64,000 nt of DNA from positions 2,356,001-2,420,000 of the forward strand of contig NZ_CP107780.1 of assembly GCF_036345175.1 (NCBI RefSeq), read 5' to 3'. The stretch's first letter is position 1, and each line of letters starts with the position of its first letter. Shown here one piece after another: positions 18,218-27,249 of the stretch. Under the pieces are notes generated by a model. The model was not told where the DNA came from. It saw only the letters and a program-made list of their open reading frames with translations, and ran no database searches. The stretch is from Streptomyces sp. NBC_00576 (lineage in GTDB: Bacteria > Actinomycetota > Actinomycetes > Streptomycetales > Streptomycetaceae). The translations under genes were made by a program, and so were the position numbers.

Positions 18218-18285
18218 GTGCATCAGCTCCGTTCGGGACGGACGAGCACTACAGGGATGGCTGATTCGGCACTCTGACACCACTT

Positions 18286-18301
18286 ACTGAACCGGTAAAG
18301 T
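18286..18301. promoter_or_regulatory. Candidate LacI-family operator in the transporter/beta-mannosidase intergenic region
   Basis: ACTGAACCGGTAAAGT is an imperfect 16-base palindrome (12 of 16 positions symmetrical) with the central CG typical of LacI/GalR operators. It is the most symmetrical sequence in the 158 bases between the divergent start codons. The LacI-type gene at 20841 is the obvious candidate protein. Confidence 0.5.
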
Positions 18302-18375
18302 CCCTATTTCGCCAAGGGTGCCGCCATGTTTTCCGCGCTTGACCCCTGCGGGAATGGAACGGTTTAGGAGTGCGC

Positions 18376-20844
18376 ATGCTGGAGGCCACACCACTCACCG
18401 AGGGCTGGACCGTGCGGTACGAGGGAGGCGAGGGGGGCGAACTGCCTGCCACCGTCCCCGGGTGCGTGCACACCGACCTGCTGGCGGCCGGAGTGATCCC
18501 GGACCCCTTCATCGGCCGGAACGAGACCGAGGTCGCGTGGGTGGGGCGCCGGGAGTGGACCTACGAGACACAGCTCGCGGCCCCTTCGGTCCATGGCCGG
18601 CACGAGGTTCATGAGCAGACCGATCTCGTCTTCGACGGGCTCGACACCGCCGCCGAGATCCGGCTCGACGGTCAACTCCTCGGCCGGGTACGGAACATGC
18701 ACCGCTCGTACCGCTTCGATGTGACCGGTATGACTGGGCGGCTGTCCGTGCGGTTCGCTTCCGCGTACGCCGAGGCCGAGGCCGTTCGGGAGCGGCTGGG
18801 CGAGCGGCCCGGCGCCTATGCCGAGCCCTATCAGTACATCCGGAAGATGGCCTGCTCCTTCGGCTGGGACTGGGGTCCGACCCTCGTCACCGCCGGGATC
18901 TGGCGGCCGGCGCGCCTGGAGCACTGGTCGACGGCCCGGATCGCCCGGGTGCGCCCCGAGGTGACGGTGGACGAACACGGGCTGGGACACGTCGAGTTGG
19001 CGGTCGACGTCGAGCGCACCAGAGTCGAGGCCGGGCTCACCCTGGAGGCGCGGGTGAGTGGTCGCGGCCTTTCCGGTGGCGGTGAGGTCCTGGCGCGGGG
19101 CGAGATCGACGGGACCAGCGGTGTCGTACGGCTCGAAGTGCCCGACGCGGAGCTGTGGTGGCCGCGTGGATACGGGCAACAGGCTTTGTACGACGTTGAG
19201 TTGACGCTCCGTCATGCAGACGTCCTGCTGGACGGCTGGCGGCGGCGGGTCGGATTCCGGACCGTCGGGCTCGACACCTCCTCCGACGCCCACGGGACCG
19301 GGTTCACCCTGGTCGTCAACGGGGAGCGGCTGTTCGCGCGGGGCGTCAACTGGATCCCGGACGACGTGTTTCCGTCCCGGATCACCCGGGAGCGGTACCG
19401 GGAGCGGCTCACGCAGGCGGCCGGCGCCGGTGTGGATCTCGTCCGGGTGTGGGGCGGCGGGATCTACGAGAGCGAGGACTTCTACGACGCCTGCGACGAG
19501 TTGGGGCTCCTTGTCTGGCAGGACTTCCCCTTCGCGTGCGCCGCCTACCCCGAGGAGCAGCCGCTGCGGGGTGAGGTGGAGGCGGAGGCCCGGGAGAACG
19601 TCGTACGGCTGATGCCGCATCCCTCGCTCGTGCTGTGGAACGGGAACAACGAGAACCTGTGGGGCTTCAGGGACTGGGCATGGGAGCAGCGCCTCGCCGG
19701 GGAGTCGTGGGGCGAGGGCTATTACCTGGGCGTACTGCCGCGTGTGGTGGCCGAGTTGGATCCCACACGGCCGTACACGGCGGGCAGTCCCTGGTCCGGG
19801 TCCTGGGAGCGGCATCCGAACGATCCGGCGCACGGTACGCACCACTCGTGGGAGGTGTGGAACCGGGAGGACTACGCCGACTATCGGCTCGAAGTCCCGC
19901 GTTTCGTGGCCGAGTTCGGGTGGCAGGCACCGGCCGCGTACGCCACTATGCGGCGCGCGCTGCCGGGTGAGCGGCTCGCCGCCGACTCCTCCGGCATGCT
20001 GCACCACCAGAAGGCGGAGGACGGGAACGGGAAGCTGGAGCGCGGGCTCGCCCGGCATTTCCCCTTGCCGGAAGGGGACTTCGACCGCTGGCACTACCTC
20101 ACCCAGGTCAACCAGGCCCGGGCCGTCGCCACCGGGATCGAGCACTGGCGTGCGCACTGGCCGGTGTGTGCGGGGACGATCGTGTGGCAGCTCAACGACT
20201 GCTGGCCGGTGACGTCCTGGGCGGCGATCGACGGGGACGGGCGCGAGAAGCCGCTCTACCACGAGCTGCGGCGGCTGTACGCGGACCGACTGCTCAGCCT
20301 TCAAGTGCGGGGTGAGGACGTGGTGTTGGCCGTCGTCAATCAGACGGCGGAGCGGTGGGCGGGGACGGTGGAGCTGCGGCGGGTGTCCGTGGACGGGGGC
20401 GTTGCCGGCGAGTCGGTGCGGGTCCCGTTCGTGGCGGAGCGACGGGCGGTTGCCGAGGTGCGGGTGCCGGGGGACGTCGTGCCGGTGGGGGCGAAGGAGT
20501 TCCTGGTCGCGGACGTCGAGGGGGCAGAGGGGGCAGAGAGAGCAGAGGGAGCCGACGGGGTGGGGCTGCGGGCGCTGTACTTTCCCGTTCGGGACAGTGA
20601 AATCCCTTACCCCCGCCCGGAGTTCGACGTGAGTGTCGGTCCGGGGGCGGTTACCGTCACGGCTCGCACCCTCGTACGGGATCTGCTGTTGCAGGCCGAC
20701 CGGCTGGACCCGGGAGCGCGGGCCGATCGTGGGCTGGTGACCCTGTTGCCCGGGGAACAGGTGACCATCGGGGTGCGCGGCTGGGAGACTCCGGATGCCG
20801 AGACCGCCCGATCGGCCCTGTACTGCGTGGAGCCCGCCAGATGA
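18376..20844 (+). CDS. Beta-mannosidase (GH2)
   Basis: An 822-residue glycoside hydrolase family 2 enzyme without a signal peptide, thus intracellular: it would hydrolyse beta-mannosides after uptake. The sugar-binding domain (1-170, CSFGWDWGPTLVTAGIWRPA), immunoglobulin-like domain and TIM barrel are in the usual order. Barrel marks: RGVNWIPDDVFPSR, RVWGGGIYESEDFYDACDELGLLVWQDFPF, the acid/base Glu426 in WNGNNE and the nucleophile Glu513 in VAEFGWQ. The GW(D)WGP motif is typical of beta-mannosidases rather than beta-galactosidases. The ATG at 18376 has AGGAG at 18366-18370; the GTG at 18370 overlaps that site. The LacI gene overlaps its stop codon. Confidence 0.92.
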   Translation: MLEATPLTEGWTVRYEGGEGGELPATVPGCVHTDLLAAGVIPDPFIGRNETEVAWVGRREWTYETQLAAPSVHGRHEVHEQTDLVFDGLDTAAEIRLDGQLLGRVRNMHRSYRFDVTGMTGRLSVRFASAYAEAEAVRERLGERPGAYAEPYQYIRKMACSFGWDWGPTLVTAGIWRPARLEHWSTARIARVRPEVTVDEHGLGHVELAVDVERTRVEAGLTLEARVSGRGLSGGGEVLARGEIDGTSGVVRLEVPDAELWWPRGYGQQALYDVELTLRHADVLLDGWRRRVGFRTVGLDTSSDAHGTGFTLVVNGERLFARGVNWIPDDVFPSRITRERYRERLTQAAGAGVDLVRVWGGGIYESEDFYDACDELGLLVWQDFPFACAAYPEEQPLRGEVEAEARENVVRLMPHPSLVLWNGNNENLWGFRDWAWEQRLAGESWGEGYYLGVLPRVVAELDPTRPYTAGSPWSGSWERHPNDPAHGTHHSWEVWNREDYADYRLEVPRFVAEFGWQAPAAYATMRRALPGERLAADSSGMLHHQKAEDGNGKLERGLARHFPLPEGDFDRWHYLTQVNQARAVATGIEHWRAHWPVCAGTIVWQLNDCWPVTSWAAIDGDGREKPLYHELRRLYADRLLSLQVRGEDVVLAVVNQTAERWAGTVELRRVSVDGGVAGESVRVPFVAERRAVAEVRVPGDVVPVGAKEFLVADVEGAEGAERAEGADGVGLRALYFPVRDSEIPYPRPEFDVSVGPGAVTVTARTLVRDLLLQADRLDPGARADRGLVTLLPGEQVTIGVRGWETPDAETARSALYCVEPAR

Positions 20845-21887
20845 CGGCATTGCCGACCCCCCGCGTCACCATCAAGGACGTCGCCGCGCGCGCCGGCGTG
20901 TCCAAGGGGGCGGTGTCCCTCGCCTTCAACCACAAGCCGGGGCTCGCCGAGGCGACCCGGGACCGGATCTTCGCCGCCGCCCGTGAGCTGGGCTGGGAGC
21001 CGAACCTCACCGCGCGGTCGCTGGCCGGGTCCCGGGTGGACGTGGTGGGGCTGGCGATCTGCCGGCCGGCCCGGCTGCTCGGGCTCGAACCGTTCTACAT
21101 GGACTTCATCTCGGGCGTGGAGAGCGTCCTGACCGAGCATGCGTGTTCGCTGCTGCTCAGGCTCGTACGGACCCTGGAGGAGGAGGTCGGGCTCCAGGAG
21201 TCCTGGTGGAAGGGGCGGCTCATCGGCGGGGCGATCCTGGTGGACCTCCGCGCCGACGATCCCAGGGTCCCGGCCGTCGAGCGGCTCGGGATGCCCGCGG
21301 TCGCGGTCGGGCATCCGTCGTTCACCGGCGGCCTCACCTCCGTGTGGACCGACGACGCCACGGCCGTGACGGAGGCGGTGCGGTATCTCGCGGCGCTCGG
21401 GCATCGGCGGATCGCCCGGGTGGGGGGGCCGGCGACACTCGGGCATTCGAACATGCGTACGGCAGCATTCGATGAGGCGGCGTGGGGTCTGGAACTGGCC
21501 GGAGCGTCGCAGGTGGCGACCGACTACTCCGGCGACGCGGGGGCCCGGGCCACCCGGGCGCTGCTGTCCTCCGCGGCGGCGGACCGGCCCACGGCGATCC
21601 TGTACGACAACGACATCATGGCCGTGGCGAGCCTGTCCGTGGCCGCGGAGATGGGGCTGAGCGTGCCGGGTGACGTGTCGTTGCTGGCTTGGGACGATTC
21701 GCAGCTGTGCCGGTTGACGCGGCCCACGCTGTCGGCGATGAGTCATGACGTGCACGGGTTCGGGGCGGACGTTGCCCGGACGCTGTTCGGGGTGATCGCC
21801 GGGGGTGGGGATGGACCTCATCGGTCCCATCCGGTGGCCACGCCTGTACTTACTCCTCGGGGGTCCACCGCTCCACCCAGGGGGTAG
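20841..21887 (+). CDS. LacI family transcriptional regulator
   Basis: A 348-residue repressor-type protein. The N-terminal helix-turn-helix and hinge are complete (VTIKDVAARAGVSKGAVSLAFNHKPG...LTARSLAGSRVDVVGLAI), followed by a periplasmic-binding-protein-like effector domain. Its ATG overlaps the TGA of the beta-mannosidase gene (ATGA), so it is co-translated with the enzyme. By position it should control the beta-mannosidase gene and the divergent transporter, releasing DNA on binding a manno-oligosaccharide; the ligand is inference. Confidence 0.9.
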   Translation: MTALPTPRVTIKDVAARAGVSKGAVSLAFNHKPGLAEATRDRIFAAARELGWEPNLTARSLAGSRVDVVGLAICRPARLLGLEPFYMDFISGVESVLTEHACSLLLRLVRTLEEEVGLQESWWKGRLIGGAILVDLRADDPRVPAVERLGMPAVAVGHPSFTGGLTSVWTDDATAVTEAVRYLAALGHRRIARVGGPATLGHSNMRTAAFDEAAWGLELAGASQVATDYSGDAGARATRALLSSAAADRPTAILYDNDIMAVASLSVAAEMGLSVPGDVSLLAWDDSQLCRLTRPTLSAMSHDVHGFGADVARTLFGVIAGGGDGPHRSHPVATPVLTPRGSTAPPRG

Positions 21888-22043
21888 AGGCTGCTGTTGC
21901 TTGCGGGCTGCGGGCCTGTTGCGGCTGGTCACGCAGCCCGGCGCGCCCCTCGGGCGAAGAGATGTAACCGGGGGTAACATGCGAACCCCGTGTGACCTTC
22001 GCCGCTCCTCCATCCAGGGGTGTGCAGCGCGGTTACTCACAAG

Positions 22044-22070
22044 TAGCATGGGGCTGAGCGCCCGCTCAGC
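22044..22070 (+). promoter_or_regulatory. Candidate promoter -10 and perfect palindromic operator of fadAB
   Basis: TAGCAT at 22044-22049 fits a -10. It is followed after three bases by GCTGAGCG-CC-CGCTCAGC at 22053-22070, an exact 18-base palindrome that would cover the transcription start. The form (TGAGCG-N2-CGCTCA) is like TetR-type fatty-acid degradation operators. No TetR gene lies next to it. The mRNA leader would be about 65 bases. Confidence 0.55.
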
Positions 22071-22119
22071 GGTTGCGTATCGCAGCAGTGCCGTCCCGCA
22101 CCTTTGGAGGAGAGCCATC

Positions 22120-23346
22120 GTGCCTCGTACCGTCAGGGATGTCGTCTTCGTCGACGGCGTCCGCACCCCGTTCGGCAAGGCGGGCCCGAAGGGCATCTAC
22201 CACGAGACCCGCGCCGACGACCTCGTCGTGAAGGCGATCCGGGAGCTGCTGCGCCGCAACCCGGGTCTCGACCCGAAGAAGATCGACGAGGTCGCCATCG
22301 CCGCGACCACGCAGATCGGTGACCAGGGGCTCACGCTCGGCCGTACGGCCGGGATTCTCGCCGGTCTGCCGCAGTCCGTCCCGGGCTACTCCATCGACCG
22401 CATGTGTGCCGGCGCGCTGACCGCCGTCACCGCGACCGCCGGCTCGATCGCCTTCGGCGCCTACGACGCCGTCATCGCCGGTGGCGTCGAGCACATGGGC
22501 CGCCACCCCATGGGCGAGGGCGTCGACCCGAACCCGCGGTTCGTGAGCGAGAAGCTCGTCGACGAGTCGGCCCTGTTCATGGGCATGACCGCCGAGAACC
22601 TGCATGACCGTTACCCGCACATCACCAAGCTGCGCGCCGACGAGTACGCCGTGCGCTCGCAGGAGAAGGCCGCCAAGGCGTACGCCAACGGCAAGATCCA
22701 GCAGGACCTGGTGCCGATCTCCGTACGGAACACCAACGACCAGGTCGGCGAGACCGGCTGGGGTCTGGTGACCGCCGACGAGCCGATGCGGCCGGGGACC
22801 ACCCTGGAGAACCTGAGCGGGCTCAAGACGCCGTTCCGGGTGCACGGGCGGGTCACCGCCGGTAACGCGGCCGGTCTGAACGACGGCGCCACCGCGTCGA
22901 TCATCGCGTCCGAGGACTTCGCGCGCGAGAACAACCTGCCCGTCAAGATGCGCCTCGTCTCCTACGCCTTCGTCGGCGTCGAGCCCGAGGTCATGGGCTA
23001 CGGGCCGATCCCGGCGACCGAGAAGGCCCTCGCCAAGGCGGGCCTCGGCATCGGTGACATCGGTCTGTTCGAGGTCAACGAGGCCTTCGCGGTCCAGGTC
23101 CTGGCCTTCCTCGACCACTACGGCATCGCGGACGACGACGCGCGCGTGAACCAGTACGGCGGTGCCATCGCCTTCGGTCACCCGCTGGCCTCGTCGGGTG
23201 TGCGTCTGATGACGCAGCTCGCCCGCCAGTTCGAGGAGCAGCCGGAGGTCCGTTACGGCCTCACCACCATGTGCGTCGGCTTCGGCATGGGCGCGACCGT
23301 CATCTGGGAGAACCCGCACCACAAGGACGCCGGAGGCGACAAGTGA
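22120..23346 (+). CDS. fadA: Acetyl-CoA acyltransferase (thiolase, beta-oxidation)
   Basis: A 408-residue thiolase. The acylated Cys96 is in DRMCAGALTAV; the second active-site His is in GGAIAFGHPLASSG and the C-terminal Cys in TTMCVGFGMGA. It cleaves 3-ketoacyl-CoA with CoA to acetyl-CoA and a shortened acyl-CoA. The GTG at 22120 follows GGAGGAGA at 22106-22113. The start of fadB overlaps its stop (GTGA), so the two subunits of the beta-oxidation complex are translated together. Confidence 0.95.
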   Translation: MPRTVRDVVFVDGVRTPFGKAGPKGIYHETRADDLVVKAIRELLRRNPGLDPKKIDEVAIAATTQIGDQGLTLGRTAGILAGLPQSVPGYSIDRMCAGALTAVTATAGSIAFGAYDAVIAGGVEHMGRHPMGEGVDPNPRFVSEKLVDESALFMGMTAENLHDRYPHITKLRADEYAVRSQEKAAKAYANGKIQQDLVPISVRNTNDQVGETGWGLVTADEPMRPGTTLENLSGLKTPFRVHGRVTAGNAAGLNDGATASIIASEDFARENNLPVKMRLVSYAFVGVEPEVMGYGPIPATEKALAKAGLGIGDIGLFEVNEAFAVQVLAFLDHYGIADDDARVNQYGGAIAFGHPLASSGVRLMTQLARQFEEQPEVRYGLTTMCVGFGMGATVIWENPHHKDAGGDK

Positions 23347-25469
23347 GCACCACCGAACTCCTCAAGGGCGCGGCCGAGCTGTTCCCCGACGAGGTCGTGA
23401 CGTCCGCGCACGTACGCCACCTCGACCTGCCGTTCGGCGCCGGCCGTTTCGCGCTGATCACCCTCGACAACGGCTTCGACCACACCAAGCCGACCACCTT
23501 CGGCCCGGCCTCGCTGGCGAACCTGAGCATCGCCATCGACCAGGTCGAGAAGGAGGCGTCGGCCGGCCAGATCGTCGGTGTCGGCATCACCGGCAAGCCG
23601 TTCATCTTCGCCGTCGGCGCGGACCTCAAGGGCGTCGAGCTCCTGAAGAACCACGACGACGCGCTCGCCATCGGCAAGGGCGGTCACGAGGTCTTCAAGC
23701 GGCTGTCCGGGCTCGCGGTCCCGACCTTCGGCTACTACAACGGTGCCGCCATGGGCGGTGGCGTCGAGGTCGGTCTGCACTGCGCGTACCGGACCGTGTC
23801 GAAGTCCATCGCCGCCTTCTCCCTCCCCGAGGTCTTCCTGGGCCTCGTCCCAGGCTGGGGCGGCTGCACGATCCTGCCGAACCTCATCGGCGCGGACCGT
23901 GCGGTGAGCGTGATCATCGAGAACTCGCTCAACCAGAACAAGCAGCTCAAGGGGCAGCAGGTCCTCGACCTGGGCATCGCCGACGCGCTGTTCGAGGGCG
24001 CGGACTTCCTGGAGCAGTCGCTGATCTGGACGGCTTCCGTCCTCAAGGGCGACATCAAGGTCGAGCGTCCGGCCATCGACCGCGGCGAGGCCTGGGACCA
24101 GGCCGTCGCCAAGGGCCGGTTCATCGCGGACAGCAAGGTGCACGGGGCGGCTCCGGCCGCGTACCGCGCCCTCGACATCATCGCCGCGGCCAAGAACGGC
24201 GACCTCCAGCAGGGGTACGACGCCGAGGACGTTGCCCTCGCCGACCTGATCATGGGCGGCGAACTCCGGTCCGGTATCTACGCGTTCAACCTGGTGCAGA
24301 AGCGCGCCAAGCGGCCTGCCGGTGCGCCGGACAAGTCGCTGGCCCGTCCGGTGACCAAGGTCGGCGTCGTGGGTGCGGGTCTGATGGCCTCGCAGCTCGC
24401 GCTGCTCTTCCTGCGCCGCCTCGAGGTGCCGGTCGTGCTGACCGACATCGACCAGGAGCGCGTCGACAAGGGTGTGGGCTACGTCCACGCCGAGATCGAC
24501 AAGCTGCTCGGCAAGGGCCGCGTCAACCAGGACAAGGCCAACCGCCTGAAGGCCCTGGTCACCGGTGTCCTGGACAAGGCGGAGGGCTTCTCCGACGCCG
24601 ACTTCATCATCGAGGCCGTCTTCGAGGAGATCGGCGTCAAGCAGCAGGTGTTCGCGGAGGTCGAGGCGGTCGCCCCGGCGCACGCGATCCTCGCGACGAA
24701 CACGTCTTCGCTTTCGGTGACGGAAATGGCCTCGAAGCTGAAGAACCCCGAGCGGGTCGTGGGCTTCCACTTCTTCAACCCGGTCGCGATCCTGCCGCTC
24801 CTGGAGATCGTGCGCGGCGAGCAGACGGACGACGCCTCGCTGGCCACGGCGTTCGGTGTCGCCAAGAAGCTGAAGAAGACCGCGGTACTGGTGAAGGACG
24901 CCCCGGCGTTCGTCGTCAACCGTATCCTTACCCGCTTCATGGGCGAGATCCAGAACGTGATCGACGAGGGTACGTCGGTCGAGGTCGCGGAGAAGGCGGT
25001 GGAGCCGCTGGGGCTGCCCATGTCGCCGCTGGTGCTGCTTGAGCTGGTCGGGCCGGCGATCGGTCTGCACGTGTCGGAGACGTTGAACCGGGCGTTCCCG
25101 GACCGCTTCACGGTCTCCCCGAACCTCGCCGCCGTCGTCAAGGCGGGCAAGCGTGGGTTCTATGTGTACGACAGCGGGAAGCCCGAGCTGGACCCCGAGG
25201 TCGCCGCGCTGCTGAAGCAGGGGGATGTGTCCCTGAGCGAGGAGCAGGTACGGGACCGGGTGCTCGACGCGGTCGCCCAGGAGATCGGGCTCATGCTCGA
25301 CGAGGGTGTCGTGGCCGAGGCGCAGGACATCGACCTGTGCCTGATCACTGGCGCGGGGTGGCCCTTCCACCTGGGTGGGATCACGCCCTACCTGGACCGT
25401 GAGGGTGTCTCCGAGCGGGTGAACGGGAAGCGGTTCCTGGAGGCTGGGGTGGCTTCCGTCCCGGCGTAA
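23343..25469 (+). CDS. fadB: 3-hydroxyacyl-CoA dehydrogenase / enoyl-CoA hydratase (FadB-type multifunctional enzyme)
   Basis: A 708-residue two-domain enzyme. The N-terminal crotonase domain (about 20-300) has the CoA/oxyanion segments NGAAMGGGVEVGLHC and LPEVFLGLVPGWGG with the two catalytic Glu residues. The dehydrogenase part begins near 340 with the NAD motif KVGVVGAGLMASQLA and carries the catalytic His in VVGFHFFNPVAILPLLEIV. It hydrates enoyl-CoA and oxidises the 3-hydroxyacyl-CoA, feeding FadA. The GTG at 23343 overlaps the fadA stop. No promoter of its own is needed. Confidence 0.95.
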   Translation: MSTTELLKGAAELFPDEVVTSAHVRHLDLPFGAGRFALITLDNGFDHTKPTTFGPASLANLSIAIDQVEKEASAGQIVGVGITGKPFIFAVGADLKGVELLKNHDDALAIGKGGHEVFKRLSGLAVPTFGYYNGAAMGGGVEVGLHCAYRTVSKSIAAFSLPEVFLGLVPGWGGCTILPNLIGADRAVSVIIENSLNQNKQLKGQQVLDLGIADALFEGADFLEQSLIWTASVLKGDIKVERPAIDRGEAWDQAVAKGRFIADSKVHGAAPAAYRALDIIAAAKNGDLQQGYDAEDVALADLIMGGELRSGIYAFNLVQKRAKRPAGAPDKSLARPVTKVGVVGAGLMASQLALLFLRRLEVPVVLTDIDQERVDKGVGYVHAEIDKLLGKGRVNQDKANRLKALVTGVLDKAEGFSDADFIIEAVFEEIGVKQQVFAEVEAVAPAHAILATNTSSLSVTEMASKLKNPERVVGFHFFNPVAILPLLEIVRGEQTDDASLATAFGVAKKLKKTAVLVKDAPAFVVNRILTRFMGEIQNVIDEGTSVEVAEKAVEPLGLPMSPLVLLELVGPAIGLHVSETLNRAFPDRFTVSPNLAAVVKAGKRGFYVYDSGKPELDPEVAALLKQGDVSLSEEQVRDRVLDAVAQEIGLMLDEGVVAEAQDIDLCLITGAGWPFHLGGITPYLDREGVSERVNGKRFLEAGVASVPA

Positions 25470-25566
25470 CGGGTTGCTGTGATCGTTCCGAGCCGAGTGC
25501 CCTGCATGCCGTGTGGTGTGCGGGGCGCTTGGTTTTTCGCCCCCGCCGCCCCTACCCGTCCCATCC

Positions 25567-25655
25567 GCGGGGGCGCTGCCCCCGAACCCCCGCTCCTCAA
25601 ACGCCGGAGGGGCTGAGTAGTTCAGGGGGGTCCGGGGGCGCAACCCCCAGGTACG
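25567..25655. repeat. Dispersed Streptomyces intergenic palindromic repeat
   Basis: The stretch contains GGGGGCGCTGCCCCC, CTCCTCAAACGCCGGAGGGG and GGGGGCGCAACCCCC, a succession of GC-rich hairpins. This wording is familiar from many Streptomyces intergenic regions, often between convergent genes as here (fadB and the propeller-like gene). It probably serves as a bidirectional terminator. Confidence 0.6.
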
Positions 25656-25661
25656 GGGCTC

Positions 25662-26732
25662 TCACACCGTCTCCCACGCCTCCAACGCGAGCCCCGCCTC
25701 CCGCTTCCGCCGCGCCACCCTCAGTTCCCCGCCCCCGGGCACCGCCGTCGCCGCCACCACCCTGCCGTCCGCGTCCTCCGACAGTGACACCCGTGCGTTC
25801 AGCGGGAGTTGGGGACCCGACTCGGTCCACCATGCCCCCGCCGACTCCTGCTCGGTCGGATACGCGGCGAAGGCCACCCGTCCGCTCGCCGAGCGCTGGG
25901 CCAGCAGCGTGCAGTCGGCCTCGTCCAGGGTGCAGCGGATCACCGACACCGGGCCGGGGCCCGCGCCCGGGAGCAGTTCGATCGGGTCACTGCCCGGACG
26001 CCACACGCACACCGTGTCCGTCTCGTCCATGTAGAAGAGGGTCACGTGCTCGTCGGACGTGACCAGCGCCCGCAGGCTGCCCGGACGGGCCGTCACCTTC
26101 AGCGGGGTCTCGTCGAGTTCCGGGATATGGCCTGGGCCGCGCTGCGTCCAGCGCAGGATGCCGTGGGGCGAGTTGCCGTACAGCTCGACGCGTCCGGAGG
26201 CACGCGTGACAGCCGCCAACTGCTCTTCCACGTCCTCGCCCTTGAGGTCACGCCAGGGGCCCCAGCCGCCGCGCTCCTTCTGGCCGCGCATGCTGACACC
26301 GCCCACGGCGTTCCGTACGAAGACATGGGCGCGGCCCTCCGCGTCGACGGCGACAGCCGGTACGCCGGTCCAGTCGCCCTTGTCGTTCGGGTGGCCCAGG
26401 CGCGTCCAGTCGAGGGCGGCGAGGGCGGGCCGGAAGTGCGTGGTGTGGACGAGGCCCGCCTCGCCCTTCACCGTGGGCCGCCACGTCGCCAAGTGGGCGT
26501 ATTCGTCGGCGCCTTGGCCGACGCCGACCATGGCGTGCAGACGTAGGTCGCCGCCGATGCGCCTGGGTGGGAGCCAGGACCCGCCGGGTCGGGACTCCGC
26601 GCGGCAGACGATCGCGTCTCCCACGGCGTCGTACGTACTCAACCGGCCGTCGCGACCCCGTATGAGCCAGTCGCCGTTGACCGACTCGGGACGCCCCGCG
26701 GCCGCGGTCGCGGAAGGAGGAACAATGGGCAC
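25662..26732 (-). CDS. Hypothetical protein, predicted beta-propeller-like
   Basis: A 356-residue protein with no signal peptide or membrane segment. It is made of repeated blocks of about 45-50 residues with G-x-W and W-G/P-type motifs (GSWLPPRRIGGDLRLHAMVGVG, GGWGPWRDLKGEDVEEQLAAVTR, PGSLRALVTSDEHVTLFYMD), resembling PLL-type or sialidase-like beta-propellers. No catalytic residues are recognised. The GTG at 26730-26732 has no ribosome site, but TAAAGT ends six bases upstream on the minus strand, as for a leaderless mRNA. It may be a carbohydrate-binding or scaffold protein; function unknown. Confidence 0.65.
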   Translation of the reverse strand: MPIVPPSATAAAGRPESVNGDWLIRGRDGRLSTYDAVGDAIVCRAESRPGGSWLPPRRIGGDLRLHAMVGVGQGADEYAHLATWRPTVKGEAGLVHTTHFRPALAALDWTRLGHPNDKGDWTGVPAVAVDAEGRAHVFVRNAVGGVSMRGQKERGGWGPWRDLKGEDVEEQLAAVTRASGRVELYGNSPHGILRWTQRGPGHIPELDETPLKVTARPGSLRALVTSDEHVTLFYMDETDTVCVWRPGSDPIELLPGAGPGPVSVIRCTLDEADCTLLAQRSASGRVAFAAYPTEQESAGAWWTESGPQLPLNARVSLSEDADGRVVAATAVPGGGELRVARRKREAGLALEAWETV

Positions 26733-26825
26733 TGGACTACTTTAGTGTGCTCTTACCTTCACCGCGCCCCCCGGCCCCCTTATCCGGTACCTCGGATTCC
26801 GGTGCCGCGTGCGACCCTGATTCCC

Positions 26826-27203
26826 ATGGATGCCCCCCTGCTCGTGATCGTCGACGCCGCGAATGTCGTCGGCTCGGTTCCCGACGGCTGGTGGCGGGAC
26901 CGGCGTGGGGCCACGGAACGTCTGCGGGACCGGCTGGTGGCGTACGTGGAGGGCGGGTTGCCGGGGCGCGCGGGGCCCTTGGAGCTCGTCCTGGTGGTCG
27001 AGGGCGCCGCCCGTGGGGTGGCTTCGGTTCCGGGTGTACGAGTCGTGTCGGCGCCCGGCAGCGGGGACGACAGGATGGTCGAGCTGGTCGCCGAGGGCGG
27101 AGGGCGGGACGTTCTTGTCGTCACTGCTGATCGTGAACTGCGGCGCAGGGTCTTGGAGTTGGGCGCCGAGGTCACCGGGCCCCGTACGGTACGGAGCGAC
27201 TAG
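26826..27203 (+). CDS. Small NYN/PIN-like protein (annotated elsewhere as NTP pyrophosphohydrolase)
   Basis: A 125-residue single-domain protein. The N-terminal VIVDAANVVGS with its conserved Asp/Asn, the central LVVEGAARGV strand and VLVVTADRELRRRVLELGAEVTGP match the NYN/PIN-like fold of metal-dependent RNA-cleaving enzymes, although similar Streptomyces proteins are often named NTP pyrophosphohydrolase. The ATG at 26826 lacks a ribosome site and may be leaderless. A perfect stem-loop overlaps the stop codon. It diverges from the propeller-like gene with 93 bases between starts. Confidence 0.7.
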   Translation: MDAPLLVIVDAANVVGSVPDGWWRDRRGATERLRDRLVAYVEGGLPGRAGPLELVLVVEGAARGVASVPGVRVVSAPGSGDDRMVELVAEGGGRDVLVVTADRELRRRVLELGAEVTGPRTVRSD

Positions 27204-27215
27204 CCCGTACCGTAC
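27184..27215 (+). terminator. Perfect 11-bp stem-loop overlapping the NYN-like stop codon
   Basis: GTACGGTACGG (27184-27194) and CCGTACCGTAC (27205-27215) are exact complements around a ten-base loop that holds the TAG stop. A second small stem (CTGACC/GGTCAG, 27237-27253) overlaps the stop of the permease gene, so the 47-base convergent gap can end transcripts from both sides. Confidence 0.65.
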
Positions 27216-27249
27216 CGAATCCGATGACCAACTCCGCTGACCGTTCAGG

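Noticed and set aside
18364..20850. Open frame of 828 codons antisense to the beta-mannosidase
   Set aside because: It mirrors the real gene, has no ribosome site and encodes a compositionally biased product.
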